Positions 36,959 to 46,037 of a DNA stretch of 64,000 nt are shown one piece after another. Under the pieces are notes generated by a model. It did no database searches and was not told the DNA's origin. It saw nothing but the letters and a program-made list of their open reading frames with translations. Every line of letters begins with the position of its first letter. Position 1 is the first letter of the stretch. The position numbers and the translations under genes are program-made. Origin of the DNA: Alcanivorax sp. (lineage in GTDB: Bacteria; Pseudomonadota; Gammaproteobacteria; Pseudomonadales; Alcanivoracaceae); contig NZ_PBSH01000050.1 of the NCBI RefSeq assembly GCF_002726155.1, forward strand, positions 1-64,000, in the 5' to 3' direction.

Positions 36959-37960
36959 CTACTGGCGGGCACCCCAGTCAATATAGAAACCGCCGTCATC
37001 GGCTGTGTCTTTTACGTCGTTCGCCGCGTCCTCTGCGGCCTGTTGGGTCTGCTCTGCCTGCTCGACGTGTTCTTCCACGTTTTGCTCGGCTTCAGCCTGT
37101 GCAGCCTGTGCTTTCTCGTTGGCGTCATCAACGGCGTTTTGTGCTTTGGCCTGGCTGTCTTCTACCGCTTGATTGGCCGCTTCGCTGGCCTGGTCAACGG
37201 ACTGCCGGGCTTCTTTCTCTACGCTGGCCGCTTTCTTCTGTGCAGCCTGCTCGGGCGTGTCTTCGCCGGCGATGATGATGCGGCCGGTGACGGGGTCAAA
37301 GCGGAATTCGCCTTCGTCGGTGGAGCCTGCGCCCGGAGCTGTTGTTTGGGTAGGCGTACTTGCCTTGGTTGCAGCGGCGGGAGCTGTTTCTGCTGTCTTT
37401 TTCGCTGGCTTGGCGGTGTCGGGAGCGGCGGGAGCGCTTTCCGGGGTGGCTGCGGCTTTCGTTTCCGGTGCAGGAGGTGTGGCCTGGCTTGGGGTGGTAG
37501 CGGCAGGCGCGGATTGTGCCGGGCTGGCGTCGCTGTCGCCTTCGCTGACAAAACGGCCGGAAACCGGATCGAAGACCGGCCCACCCTGATCGTTGTTGTC
37601 GCTGGCGCTGGCTGAAGATGCCGGTGCGTTGGCGGTGGCTGCAGTTTTTTCTTCCGTTTTTTCTTCGATGGGGGGCAAGGTATCGACCTGCTGGCCGGAG
37701 ACTACATCCGGTGCCGCACTGGCCGGCCGATCAACGACGGTGTGCAAGGCGGTGTCGTTTTCGAAGTAGACGGTGAAGCCGTTGTAGAACCAGCGGGTGA
37801 TGGCGGGGCTGCCCACCGGGCCCTTGCTCTGGTTGGGGGCGCCGAATTCTGCGCGGACCTGGGATTGGGACATGCCGCGTTGGGGAACGTCGGCCGCCAG
37901 TGAGGCAGCGGGCATGGCCAGCGCTGCTGAGGCCAGCAACGTCATTATTTTTATCTTCAT
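36959..37960 (-). CDS. exported coiled-coil protein with a duplicated FDPVxGR motif
   Basis: A 333-residue protein with a signal peptide (residues 1-23, cut after SLA). Residues about 25-75 (RGMSQSQVRAEFGAP ... WFYNGFTVYFENDTA) look like a small BamE-like alpha/beta domain. Two copies of a motif, GPVFDPVSGRFVSEGD near 135 and FRFDPVTGRIIIAGED near 222, flank an Ala/Pro/Thr-rich linker. Residues about 235-322 are an Ala/Glu/Gln-rich coiled coil. Localisation is probably periplasmic or envelope-bound; function unknown. Stands alone between aguA and lolC. Confidence 0.75.
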   Translation of the reverse strand: MKIKIMTLLASAALAMPAASLAADVPQRGMSQSQVRAEFGAPNQSKGPVGSPAITRWFYNGFTVYFENDTALHTVVDRPASAAPDVVSGQQVDTLPPIEEKTEEKTAATANAPASSASASDNNDQGGPVFDPVSGRFVSEGDSDASPAQSAPAATTPSQATPPAPETKAAATPESAPAAPDTAKPAKKTAETAPAAATKASTPTQTTAPGAGSTDEGEFRFDPVTGRIIIAGEDTPEQAAQKKAASVEKEARQSVDQASEAANQAVEDSQAKAQNAVDDANEKAQAAQAEAEQNVEEHVEQAEQTQQAAEDAANDVKDTADDGGFYIDWGARQ

Positions 37961-38141
37961 TTCTTCCCCCGGCGAGATTGTATTTTCTTTCGATATTAGA
38001 AAGTTAGGTAAACTTATTCAACCATTTTGCTAGCAGGCGAACGCTGACGCCGATCACAAAGCGGAGTGCTGGGGTCATTGCGCCGGCTTCCGGCGGTAAT
38101 GGCCGTAGTATTTGCCCCGGGTTTCGGGTTAAATGCGCTGC

Positions 38142-39377
38142 ATGTTTCGACCTCTATCCTTCTATGTGGGGCTGCGCTATACCGGCGCCCGTGCCCGCAA
38201 CAGTTTTATTTCGGTGATTACACTGATTTCAGCACTGGGCCTGATGTTGGGCGTGGCGGTGTTGATAACGGTGCTATCTGTCATGAACGGCTTCGATCGT
38301 GAGCTGCAGACCCGCATTTTGGGCATGGTGACGCACCTGTCGGTGCATGGCCGTGAGCCGGTGCAGGACTGGCAGGCGCTGGCTAACCGGCTGGACCATC
38401 ACGATCAGATCGAGGCGGCAGCACCGTTTGTGCAATTGGAGGGCATGCTGACCCATCGTGGCAATGTGGCAGGGTCGCTGATCAACGGCATTGAGCCTGA
38501 TGCCGAGCGCAAGGTGTCCATCGTCGGCGATTTCATGCACCAGGGGGATCTGGAAAGCCTTGAGCCGGGCGAGTTTGATATGGTGCTGGGCTATGGCTTG
38601 GCGCGGCGCTTGGGAGCAGAACTGGGTGACAAGGTGACCCTGGTGCTACCGGAAGCCACTATCTCGCCAGCCGGGGTGATGCCCCGTTTCAAGCGATTCA
38701 CCGTCACCGGGATTTTCCGGGTGCGGGCCGAAGTCGACTCGCTTTATGCCTATGTGAATGTGGCGGACGCCGCCAAGCTGGCTCGCCAGGCGGGCACAGT
38801 GCAAGGGGTGCGGCTGAAGCTGAACGACCTGTTCAGTGCCTCCAATCTGGGCTGGACGCTGCAACAGGAGCTGGGGCCGAATTACTACACCAGTGACTGG
38901 ACCCGCAGCCACGGCAACCTCTTCCAGGCCATCAAGATGGAAAAGACCATGATGACGCTGTTGCTCAGCTTCATTGTGGCGGTGGCGGCCTTCAATATTA
39001 TTTCCAGCCAGGTGATGCTGGTGACCGAGAAGCGCGGCAACATCGCGGTGTTGCGCACGCTGGGAGCGTCACCGGGGACGATCATGCGCATTTTCATGGT
39101 GCAGGGCACCCTGATTGGCGTGGCCGGGACCTTGCTGGGTACCGTGTTGGGGGTGCTGTTGGCCACCAATGTGAGCAACATTGCCGAGTGGGTAGAGAAG
39201 ACCTTTAATACCCGCTTGTTTGATGCCTATTTTGTGAATTATCTGCCGTCCGAGCTGCAGTGGTCCGATGTGGGCACCATTGTGGGGATCGCGTTGTTCA
39301 TTAGTTTCTCTGCCACCCTGTATCCTTCCTGGCGTGCCAGCCGGGTACAACCTGCGGAGGCGCTGCGCTATGAATAA
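38142..39377 (+). CDS. lolC: lipoprotein-releasing ABC transporter permease (LolC/LolE/LolF type)
   Basis: A 411-residue permease that extracts mature lipoproteins from the inner membrane and hands them to LolA. One helix near the N-terminus (ISALGLMLGVAVLITVLSVMNGFD) and three near the C-terminus (FIVAVAAFNIISS and two more), with a large periplasmic loop between. The start MFRPLSFYVGLRYT is the family start; an ATG three codons earlier is less likely. Overlaps lolD by eight bases. Only one permease gene is present here, whereas P. aeruginosa has one on each side of lolD. Confidence 0.93.
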   Translation: MFRPLSFYVGLRYTGARARNSFISVITLISALGLMLGVAVLITVLSVMNGFDRELQTRILGMVTHLSVHGREPVQDWQALANRLDHHDQIEAAAPFVQLEGMLTHRGNVAGSLINGIEPDAERKVSIVGDFMHQGDLESLEPGEFDMVLGYGLARRLGAELGDKVTLVLPEATISPAGVMPRFKRFTVTGIFRVRAEVDSLYAYVNVADAAKLARQAGTVQGVRLKLNDLFSASNLGWTLQQELGPNYYTSDWTRSHGNLFQAIKMEKTMMTLLLSFIVAVAAFNIISSQVMLVTEKRGNIAVLRTLGASPGTIMRIFMVQGTLIGVAGTLLGTVLGVLLATNVSNIAEWVEKTFNTRLFDAYFVNYLPSELQWSDVGTIVGIALFISFSATLYPSWRASRVQPAEALRYE

Positions 39378-40056
39378 TTCAACGCCTGTCCTGCATGCGC
39401 AAACGTTGGTGAAAGCCTACGAAGAGGGCAATAACGAACTGGAAGTGCTCAAGGGTGTGGACCTGACCGTACACAAGGGCGATATCCTGGCGATTATCGG
39501 TGCGTCCGGTTCAGGCAAGTCGACCTTGTTGAATCTGCTCGGTGGTTTGGATCACGCCACTCGGGGTACGGTTTCGATTGCAGGTACTTCCGTGGCATCG
39601 CTGAACGATCGCGAAACCGGGCGGCTGCGCAATCGCTATCTGGGCTTCGTTTACCAGTTTCACCATCTGTTGCCGGAATTTACCGCGCTGGAAAATGTGG
39701 CCATGCCGTTGTTGATCCGTGGCGAGAAGCCGGCGGATTGTCAGGCCCGGGCCGCGGCGATTCTGGAACGGGTGGGGCTGGGACCTCGTCTCAAGCACAA
39801 GCCTTCGGCGTTAAGCGGCGGGGAGCGTCAACGGGTGGCCATTGCCCGTGCGCTGGTGACCGAGCCGGCACTGGTAATGGCGGATGAGCCCACCGGGAAT
39901 CTGGATGAGCGCACCGCTGCACAAGTGCAGGCGTTAATGATCGAGTTGAATGAGAATCTGGGCACGGCGTTCATGATCGTGACCCACGATAGGGAGTTTG
40001 CCTCCCGCTGCCCGCAGCAATATGAGCTGCACGACGGGTTACTGCGGCGGCTTTGA
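39370..40056 (+). CDS. lolD: lipoprotein-releasing ABC transporter ATPase
   Basis: A 228-residue ATPase energising LolC/E. Walker A GASGSGKST near residue 45, the Q-loop region LGFVYQFHHLLPEFTALENV (shortened YQFHHLLPEFTA, the LolD signature), ABC signature LSGGERQR near 148, Walker B VMADEPTGNLD. The start is placed at MNNSTPVLH, whose ATG lies within the last codons of lolC, so translation is coupled. Convergent with the DUF2062 gene, overlapping by 18 bases. Confidence 0.97.
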   Translation: MNNSTPVLHAQTLVKAYEEGNNELEVLKGVDLTVHKGDILAIIGASGSGKSTLLNLLGGLDHATRGTVSIAGTSVASLNDRETGRLRNRYLGFVYQFHHLLPEFTALENVAMPLLIRGEKPADCQARAAAILERVGLGPRLKHKPSALSGGERQRVAIARALVTEPALVMADEPTGNLDERTAAQVQALMIELNENLGTAFMIVTHDREFASRCPQQYELHDGLLRRL

Positions 40057-40641
40057 GTCGTCGCGGGCCTCGTCGGCCTCACGTTTTGCCTCTTCTTTGG
40101 CGTTTTCCTTTGCTTCCTGTCTGGCCTCCCGGCGTTCCGCCCGGACGCGCCGGTGCGCCCGCAGGTTCCAGCTACGAATCACCGCCAGCCGCCAGCTGAC
40201 CTTCACTGCCAGGTAGGCCAGCCCACCGAACAGGAATGCGCACAGCAACGAGCCCACCCACAGGGGAATCAACTGCTCCACAAACCAGGCCACAGTAATG
40301 CCTTCGCCACTGTGGGGCGGCATGCCCAATAACCAGGCACCGATGCGGTAGGTGAAGTAGAAGATGGGGACATAGGTGACCGGGTTGGAAATCCAGACCA
40401 GCATCACCGACAGCGGCAGGTTGCAATGAAAGCGTACCGCCAGTAACGCGGCCAGCCCCATTTGCAGGGGAATGGGGAGCAAGCCGGAGAAAATGCCGAT
40501 AAAGGCGGCGCCCGCCAGTGAGCGGCGGTTGATGTGCCAGAGATTGGGGTCCGACAACACCTCCCCGAGAAAGCTCAACGACTTGGTCTGCCGAATGCGT
40601 TCGGGTGTTGGCAGGTATTTGCGGAATATCCGTTTTGGCAT
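40039..40641 (-). CDS. DUF2062 membrane protein
   Basis: A 200-residue protein. The chosen start MPKRIFRKYLPTPER matches the usual DUF2062 beginning; an ATG 17 codons upstream gives a non-homologous extension. Residues about 40-140 hold two or three hydrophobic segments (AAFIGIFSGLLPIPLQMGLAA, LVWISNPVTYVPIFYFTYRIGAWLLG). The C-terminal 35 residues are highly charged (REARQEAKENAKEEAKREADEARD). Function of the family is unknown. Same neighbour in P. aeruginosa (PA2985). Confidence 0.9.
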   Translation of the reverse strand: MPKRIFRKYLPTPERIRQTKSLSFLGEVLSDPNLWHINRRSLAGAAFIGIFSGLLPIPLQMGLAALLAVRFHCNLPLSVMLVWISNPVTYVPIFYFTYRIGAWLLGMPPHSGEGITVAWFVEQLIPLWVGSLLCAFLFGGLAYLAVKVSWRLAVIRSWNLRAHRRVRAERREARQEAKENAKEEAKREADEARDDSKPPQ

Positions 40642-40972
40642 GAACTCGCATCTACTGGCTGGGGTCGGGAGCGTCTGGCTGCCCCGGTACATTCTGGCTG
40701 GCGTTATTTATCTTGCCGTCCACGAACGCACTCTATCAGTTCGTTGCTATGCCCGGTACGTTCGTGCCGGGATTAACCGCGAAAAAAGTGGGGTAAAAGG
40801 GCGTGTGTGCTCCCTTCCTGTTTCCCCGCGGGCGCTATTATGCCCGCATCGATAAAAAAGGCATACTCCTTCGCTGACGGCTTTCGGGATTGTGGGTTCG
40901 TCGACAGAATCGCTATGTTGTGATGTCTGTTTGTTTTCACGTCGTCGTTTCAGAAAATACCGCGGAGCAAGG
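40642..40972. other. divergent intergenic region between DUF2062 and comEC
   Basis: About 330 bases without a convincing gene. A GCGCTATTATGC word at 40834-40845 looks like a -10 element with a GC discriminator and recurs almost exactly before gap (11784-11795). A second weak promoter for comEC is TTGTGG (40890-40895) and TATGTT (40914-40919) with 18-base spacing. No clear hairpin, small ORF with homology or RNA motif was recognised. Confidence 0.5.
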
Positions 40973-43201
40973 ATGCGTATGTGGTGGACGGCAGCGGCCA
41001 TGGTGGCGGGCTGCTGGCTGGGTGTGTTGTGGCCGTTGCTGGTGCTTTGTGCCGTGGCGGTGGTGGGAATGTGGCGTTTCCGTTCCCTGTGGCTCGTCTG
41101 CTTGGTGCTGGGCTACGGTTTCGGCGTGTGGCAACTGCATCAGGGACTGGCGCAACGTCTGCCTGCGGAGCAGGAGCGGGCGGTGCTCAGCCTGCAGGGG
41201 CGGGTGCTGGATATTCCGGTGACTCGCCGTGAATTTCGCTTTGGTCGCTGGCAGGTTCGCCAACAGATCCGCCTGGTGGTGTGGGGCAGTGAGGCATGGC
41301 CCGGCACGCACCGGGTGGTACTCAATAGCTACGCGCCTTCGGTGTTGCTAAGCGCGGGGGACCGGGTGGCTCTGGATGCAGAGCTGAAGGTGCACCGTGG
41401 TGTGTATAACCGCTTTGGTCCGGACCGTGCCCGTGCAGATCTGTCCGCCGGGGTGGATGCCCGTGGCAAGCTCAAGCGTGTTTCGGTACTCGCCAATCAT
41501 GGGGGCGTGGATGCCTGGCGGGAGGTGCTGTCCTCTCGGGTGGCGGCATCGGTGTCTGATTCTCCCTTCGGCAAAGCGGTATTACCGGCGTTGGTTGTTG
41601 GCGACCGTGCCCGGTTGCCGCCGTCTCTCTGGCGTACCTTTCAACTCACTGGCGGGGCTCGCCTGCTGGCCATTTCCGGGCTGCATATTGCCATTGTGGC
41701 GGGGTGGTTCTGGTGGCTGGGCAGGGCGCTGCTTGCGCCAGTGCTGCAAGGCGTCATTCCTGGGCTGCGACGATATTCGCTTCAGCAACTCGCCTGGCTG
41801 CCGGGGTTGCTCGGTGCCATGGGGTATGCGGCACTGGCAGGTTTCAGTCTGCCCACCATGCGCGCACTGATAATGCTGATGGTGGTGGCGCTGGCCCAGT
41901 GGTGGCGAGTGCCGGTTTCGCTGTGGCGGGCGTTGGGTATGGCCCTGTTGGTGGTGTTGTTGATCACGCCTCTGGCTGCGCTGTCAGCGAGCCTGTGGCT
42001 GTCCTTCGGTGCGGTTGCCTGTATTGCCATGCTAACCCGCAGCCATGCGCCCTGGCGGTTGATGCTGTTGCTGCCGGTGGTGATGGCCGTGGCGAGTGCG
42101 GTGCTGTTTCAGCAGTGGACACCCAGCGCCCCGCTGGCAAATTTGATCCTGGTTCCGCTTTATACCTTGCTGGTGATCCCTGCGGCATTGCTGGGGGCAC
42201 TGTTCCAGCAGCCCTGGCTATTGGGTGCAGCCGCCACCGGGGTGGAATTTTCCGTGTGGGTCATGACTTGGCTGGCGAATCTGGGGGTGCCGTCATGGCT
42301 AAGGCTACCGTCCATGACCGCAGGCATTGTCCTGATGGTTGGGGTGATGTTACTGCTGATGCCTTTTTTGCCTTTTCCTCGACGGTTGCTGCCGCTTTTC
42401 CTGCTGCCCTGGTTGACGCAGAAGCCGGCAACACTGGCGCCGGGGGAGTGGTCGTTGACGGCTTTTGATGTGGGGCAGGGGCTGGCATTGGCAATACGTA
42501 CCCGTGAACACCTGCTGGTTTATGATGCCGGGCCGTCCTGGCCCGGTGGCAGTATGGCGGCCCAGAGTATGAGGCCGTGGCTGTCGGTGACGGGGCAGCA
42601 GGTCGACCGCACGGTGATCAGTCATGGTGACAATGACCATGCCGGTGGGCTGACTGACTTGCCGGCACCTGGCCTGCTGCTCAGTGGCGAGCCGCACAGG
42701 GTGCCAGGTAGCCAATTATGCCAGGCCGGTGATCAGTGGCATTGGGACGGTGTGACCTTCACGGTGCTGTGGCCCGGTGAACCAGGGAGGGCTGGGAATG
42801 GCGCCAGCTGCGTGCTGCATGTGGATGGCGCCTTTGCCTCTGCGCTGCTGCCGGGTGATATCGGTATCCAGGAGGAATACCGTTTGCTTGGGGCATTGTC
42901 GCCGGTGGATCTGCTGGTGCTGGGGCATCATGGTAGTAAATCGAGCACCAGTGATGCCTTGCTGCGCCAGCTGCAGCCCGATGTTGCGCTGGTCAGCGCC
43001 GGCTACCGTAACCGGTTCCTCCACCCTCATCCGCAGGTGCTGCACAAGCTGGATAGCGCGGGCATCACAGTTCTGCGCACCGACCTGGATGGCATGATTG
43101 TGTTTCGACAGGGGGGCGTCGATAATGGCCGGCTTATAACAAAATGGCGACAAGCGTATGCCCGGCCCTGGCATGGACCGGCCCGCTGGCGTTTTTGGTA
43201 A
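40973..43201 (+). CDS. comEC: DNA internalisation protein ComEC/Rec2
   Basis: A 743-residue inner-membrane channel for single-stranded DNA uptake during natural transformation. N-terminal DUF4131/OB region (about 1-170), the central Competence domain with many helices (GGARLLAISGLHIAIVAGW, shortened ISGLHIAIVAG, about 225-480), and a C-terminal metallo-beta-lactamase-like domain with SHGDNDHAGG near 549 and GHHGSKSSTS. The start has GGAG six bases upstream; a longer frame upstream is not homologous. Intact, so competence may be possible if pilus genes exist elsewhere. Confidence 0.94.
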   Translation: MRMWWTAAAMVAGCWLGVLWPLLVLCAVAVVGMWRFRSLWLVCLVLGYGFGVWQLHQGLAQRLPAEQERAVLSLQGRVLDIPVTRREFRFGRWQVRQQIRLVVWGSEAWPGTHRVVLNSYAPSVLLSAGDRVALDAELKVHRGVYNRFGPDRARADLSAGVDARGKLKRVSVLANHGGVDAWREVLSSRVAASVSDSPFGKAVLPALVVGDRARLPPSLWRTFQLTGGARLLAISGLHIAIVAGWFWWLGRALLAPVLQGVIPGLRRYSLQQLAWLPGLLGAMGYAALAGFSLPTMRALIMLMVVALAQWWRVPVSLWRALGMALLVVLLITPLAALSASLWLSFGAVACIAMLTRSHAPWRLMLLLPVVMAVASAVLFQQWTPSAPLANLILVPLYTLLVIPAALLGALFQQPWLLGAAATGVEFSVWVMTWLANLGVPSWLRLPSMTAGIVLMVGVMLLLMPFLPFPRRLLPLFLLPWLTQKPATLAPGEWSLTAFDVGQGLALAIRTREHLLVYDAGPSWPGGSMAAQSMRPWLSVTGQQVDRTVISHGDNDHAGGLTDLPAPGLLLSGEPHRVPGSQLCQAGDQWHWDGVTFTVLWPGEPGRAGNGASCVLHVDGAFASALLPGDIGIQEEYRLLGALSPVDLLVLGHHGSKSSTSDALLRQLQPDVALVSAGYRNRFLHPHPQVLHKLDSAGITVLRTDLDGMIVFRQGGVDNGRLITKWRQAYARPWHGPARWRFW

Positions 43202-43231
43202 CCCGATTTGTGAGCAAGGGGAGAAGTTAAG

Positions 43232-43861
43232 GTGCAAGATCTTGTGCAGTCCGGGGGCTGGATGATGCTCCCGATCTTGATCTGTTCAGTGGTGGCGCTG
43301 GCCATTGTGGTTGAACGTTTCTGGACCTTGCGGCCCAGCAAACTGGCGCCGGCGGATACGGTTCCCCAGGTGCAGACGCTGCTGAAGCGCGGCCTGCTTA
43401 ATGAAGGCAATCTGGTGAAGCTGCGCGACAGCTCGCCGCTGGGTCGCATCCTGGCGACCGGCCTGACCAATGCTCGCCATGGCCGTGACATCATGAAAGA
43501 AAGCATTCAAGAGAGTGCTACCGGTGTGGTACACGAACTGGAGAAATTTCTCAGCACGCTGGGCTCTATTGCGGCGATTACTCCGCTGCTGGGCTTGCTG
43601 GGCACCGTGGTGGGCATGATTGATGTATTTGCGGCGATCATGATTCACGGTACCGGTGACGCGGCACAGCTGGCTGGTGGTATTTCCCAGGCACTGCTGA
43701 CCACTGCAGCGGGCCTGGTGGTTGCTATTCCGGCAATTTTCTTTCACCGCTTCTTTGTACGCCGGGTAGAAGAAATTACCGTGGAGCTGGAGCAAAGCGC
43801 CGTTCATGTGGTGGATCTGGTACACGGTGATCGTGAGGCAGAACCGGGAGAGAAGGCGTGA
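43232..43861 (+). CDS. exbB: MotA/TolQ/ExbB proton channel protein
   Basis: A 209-residue ExbB-like subunit with three helices (about 8-26, 110-135, 150-175). GITPLLGLLGTVVGMIDVF-type motif (ITPLLGLLGTVVGMIDVF) and GGISQALLTTAAGLVVAIPA are conserved channel elements. With ExbD it transmits proton-motive force to an outer-membrane partner. GTG start. Genomic position before msbA is as in pseudomonads (PA2983), where the pair is not linked to a TonB gene. Confidence 0.92.
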   Translation: MQDLVQSGGWMMLPILICSVVALAIVVERFWTLRPSKLAPADTVPQVQTLLKRGLLNEGNLVKLRDSSPLGRILATGLTNARHGRDIMKESIQESATGVVHELEKFLSTLGSIAAITPLLGLLGTVVGMIDVFAAIMIHGTGDAAQLAGGISQALLTTAAGLVVAIPAIFFHRFFVRRVEEITVELEQSAVHVVDLVHGDREAEPGEKA

Positions 43862-44283
43862 AATTTCCCCGGCCCAGCCAGGAGGAGATCAGCGTTAACC
43901 TGACACCCTTGATTGATGTGGTGTTTCTGCTGCTGATTTTCTTCATGGTTTCGACCACCTTTGATGACAAGACACAGTTGTCGATCACCTTGCCGGAAGC
44001 CGATGGCGCTCCGCAGGCTCAGGTAGATGATCAGGTTGAAGTGACGATTACCTCCACGGGCGATTACCTGGTGAACGGCGAGAAACTGGCGGCCAGTGAC
44101 AGCAATGCGTTGCGCACTGCGCTGTTGCGTCTTGGGCAGGATAAAACGGATCAACCGTTGCAAATTTATGCGGACGCCAATGTGGCGTATCAGGCTGTCG
44201 TGCGTGTTTATGACGTGGCCGGGCAGCTGGGTTTTGTTAAGCTGTCGCTCACCACTCGCGAATCCCCCAACGAGGCACAATGA
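43858..44283 (+). CDS. exbD: ExbD/TolR-family protein
   Basis: A 141-residue partner of ExbB with one helix near the N-terminus (VNLTPLIDVVFLLLIFFMVSTTF, here cited as TPLIDVVFLLLIFF), where Asp20 is the essential protonatable residue. The periplasmic domain follows. GTG start overlapping the exbB stop by four bases (GTGA). The stop overlaps the msbA start, so all three genes are co-translated. Confidence 0.93.
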   Translation: MKFPRPSQEEISVNLTPLIDVVFLLLIFFMVSTTFDDKTQLSITLPEADGAPQAQVDDQVEVTITSTGDYLVNGEKLAASDSNALRTALLRLGQDKTDQPLQIYADANVAYQAVVRVYDVAGQLGFVKLSLTTRESPNEAQ

Positions 44284-46028
44284 CTCAACCTCTTTCCCCC
44301 GAGGACGTGTGGCCTACCTACAAGCGGCTGCTGAGCTACGTCCGTCCTTACTGGTTCATGCTGATTATTAGTGTTATTGGCTATGCCCTGTATGCCGGGA
44401 CCCAGGCCGGGGCGGCACAGCTGGCCGGTTACTTGGGGGAAACCATCGTCAACCCGACCGATGCCCGCGTGCTGATCGTGTCGATTGCGCCATTGGTGTT
44501 GGTGATTTTTCAGGGCCTGGGCCAGTTCATGGGCAGTTATTCCATGAACTGGGTTGCCCAGCAGATTGTGTATGTGCTGCGTAATGATGTGTTCGGCCAT
44601 GTGCTGAAATTGCCCCAGTCGGAATACCACCGCAATGCGTCTGGCCGCATCATGTCGAAGATCATCTTTGATGCGCAGCAGGTCACCAGTGCCGGTACCG
44701 ATGCCATCATCGTGATTATCCGCGAAGGCCTCACGGTGATTGGCCTGTTCGGTTTTCTGTTATGGCAAAACTGGAAACTGACACTGATTCTGGTGGCCGT
44801 GGCGCCTTTGATTGCCGTGGTCATGAATGTGACCAGCAAGCGGTTCCGTAAAATCAGCCGCCGCATTCAGTCGTCCATGGCGAACATTACCCACTTTCTG
44901 GGTGAAGCCATCGAGGGTAGTGGCGAGGTGAAAATTTTTGGCGGCCAGAAACAGGAAGCGGACCGGTTCCACAACGTCAGCCGCAGTTTTGCCAAGCAGA
45001 ACGTGAAGCTCAATGCCAGCAAGATTGCCAGTACGGTCATCGTGCAGTTGTTTGTGGCGGTGGGCATTGGGGCCATTACCTATCTGTATATTCACTTGAT
45101 GGGTGAAGACCTGACCGTGGGAGGCTTCCTCTCCTACATTGCAGCTGCCGGCATGATCCAGAAACCACTCAAGCAACTCACGGATGTGAACGTGAAAGTG
45201 CAGCGGGGCGTAACGGGTGCAGCCAGTCTGTTTGAGCTGCTGGATACCGAACAGGAAGTGGATACCGGTACCTATGCGGTGGCTACCAAGGCGGACGGTA
45301 ATATCGAGTTCCAAGGGGTCACCTTTGGTTATGACCCGGCCTCTCCGGTGGTGCGGCATCTTAACTTTTCCATCAAGGCCGGTGAGACGGTGGCGTTGGT
45401 TGGGCGTTCTGGCGCGGGTAAAAGCACCATCAGCGCCATGCTGCCGCGCTTTTTTGATCCGGATCAGGGGCGCATTCTTCTCGACGGCATTCCCCTGGAT
45501 GAGTACCAGCTTGGCGAGCTGCGCAACCAGATCGCCATGGTCAGTCAGCGGGTGGTGCTGTTTAACGACAGCGTGCGAAACAACATTGCCTACGGTGAGC
45601 TTCGCAGTGCGGACGATGCCACCATCATAAAAGCGGCGCAGGACGCCCACGCCTGGCGCTTTATTGAACAGCTTGAGCATGGACTGGATACCCTGTTGGG
45701 CCAGGATGGTGTGCAGTTGTCCGGTGGCCAGCGGCAGCGGATCGCCATTGCCCGGGCGCTGCTCAAGGATGCGCCTATTCTGATTCTTGATGAAGCGACC
45801 AGTGCCCTGGATAGCGAATCTGAGCACCACATCCAGCAGGCGCTGGAACAGGTGATGGAAGGGCGCACCACCCTGGTCATTGCCCATCGCCTGTCTACCA
45901 TCGAAAAAGCAGACCGCATTATGGTGCTGGATCAGGGCCAGTTGGTTGAGCAGGGCTCGCACCAGGAATTGCTGGAAAAGAACGGGCTCTATACGCAAAT
46001 GTACCGGATGAATTTTTCCGAGGAGTAA
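44280..46028 (+). CDS. msbA: lipid A export ABC transporter MsbA
   Basis: A 582-residue fused permease-ATPase that flips lipid A-core across the inner membrane. Six helices in the first 320 residues, then the ATPase with Walker A GRSGAGKST near 375, LSGGQRQR near 480, Walker B ILILDEATSALD and the H-loop IAHRLST. It precedes lpxK with nine bases between, the usual msbA-lpxK pairing. Confidence 0.96.
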   Translation: MTQPLSPEDVWPTYKRLLSYVRPYWFMLIISVIGYALYAGTQAGAAQLAGYLGETIVNPTDARVLIVSIAPLVLVIFQGLGQFMGSYSMNWVAQQIVYVLRNDVFGHVLKLPQSEYHRNASGRIMSKIIFDAQQVTSAGTDAIIVIIREGLTVIGLFGFLLWQNWKLTLILVAVAPLIAVVMNVTSKRFRKISRRIQSSMANITHFLGEAIEGSGEVKIFGGQKQEADRFHNVSRSFAKQNVKLNASKIASTVIVQLFVAVGIGAITYLYIHLMGEDLTVGGFLSYIAAAGMIQKPLKQLTDVNVKVQRGVTGAASLFELLDTEQEVDTGTYAVATKADGNIEFQGVTFGYDPASPVVRHLNFSIKAGETVALVGRSGAGKSTISAMLPRFFDPDQGRILLDGIPLDEYQLGELRNQIAMVSQRVVLFNDSVRNNIAYGELRSADDATIIKAAQDAHAWRFIEQLEHGLDTLLGQDGVQLSGGQRQRIAIARALLKDAPILILDEATSALDSESEHHIQQALEQVMEGRTTLVIAHRLSTIEKADRIMVLDQGQLVEQGSHQELLEKNGLYTQMYRMNFSEE

Positions 46029-46037
46029 GCGGGCGAC

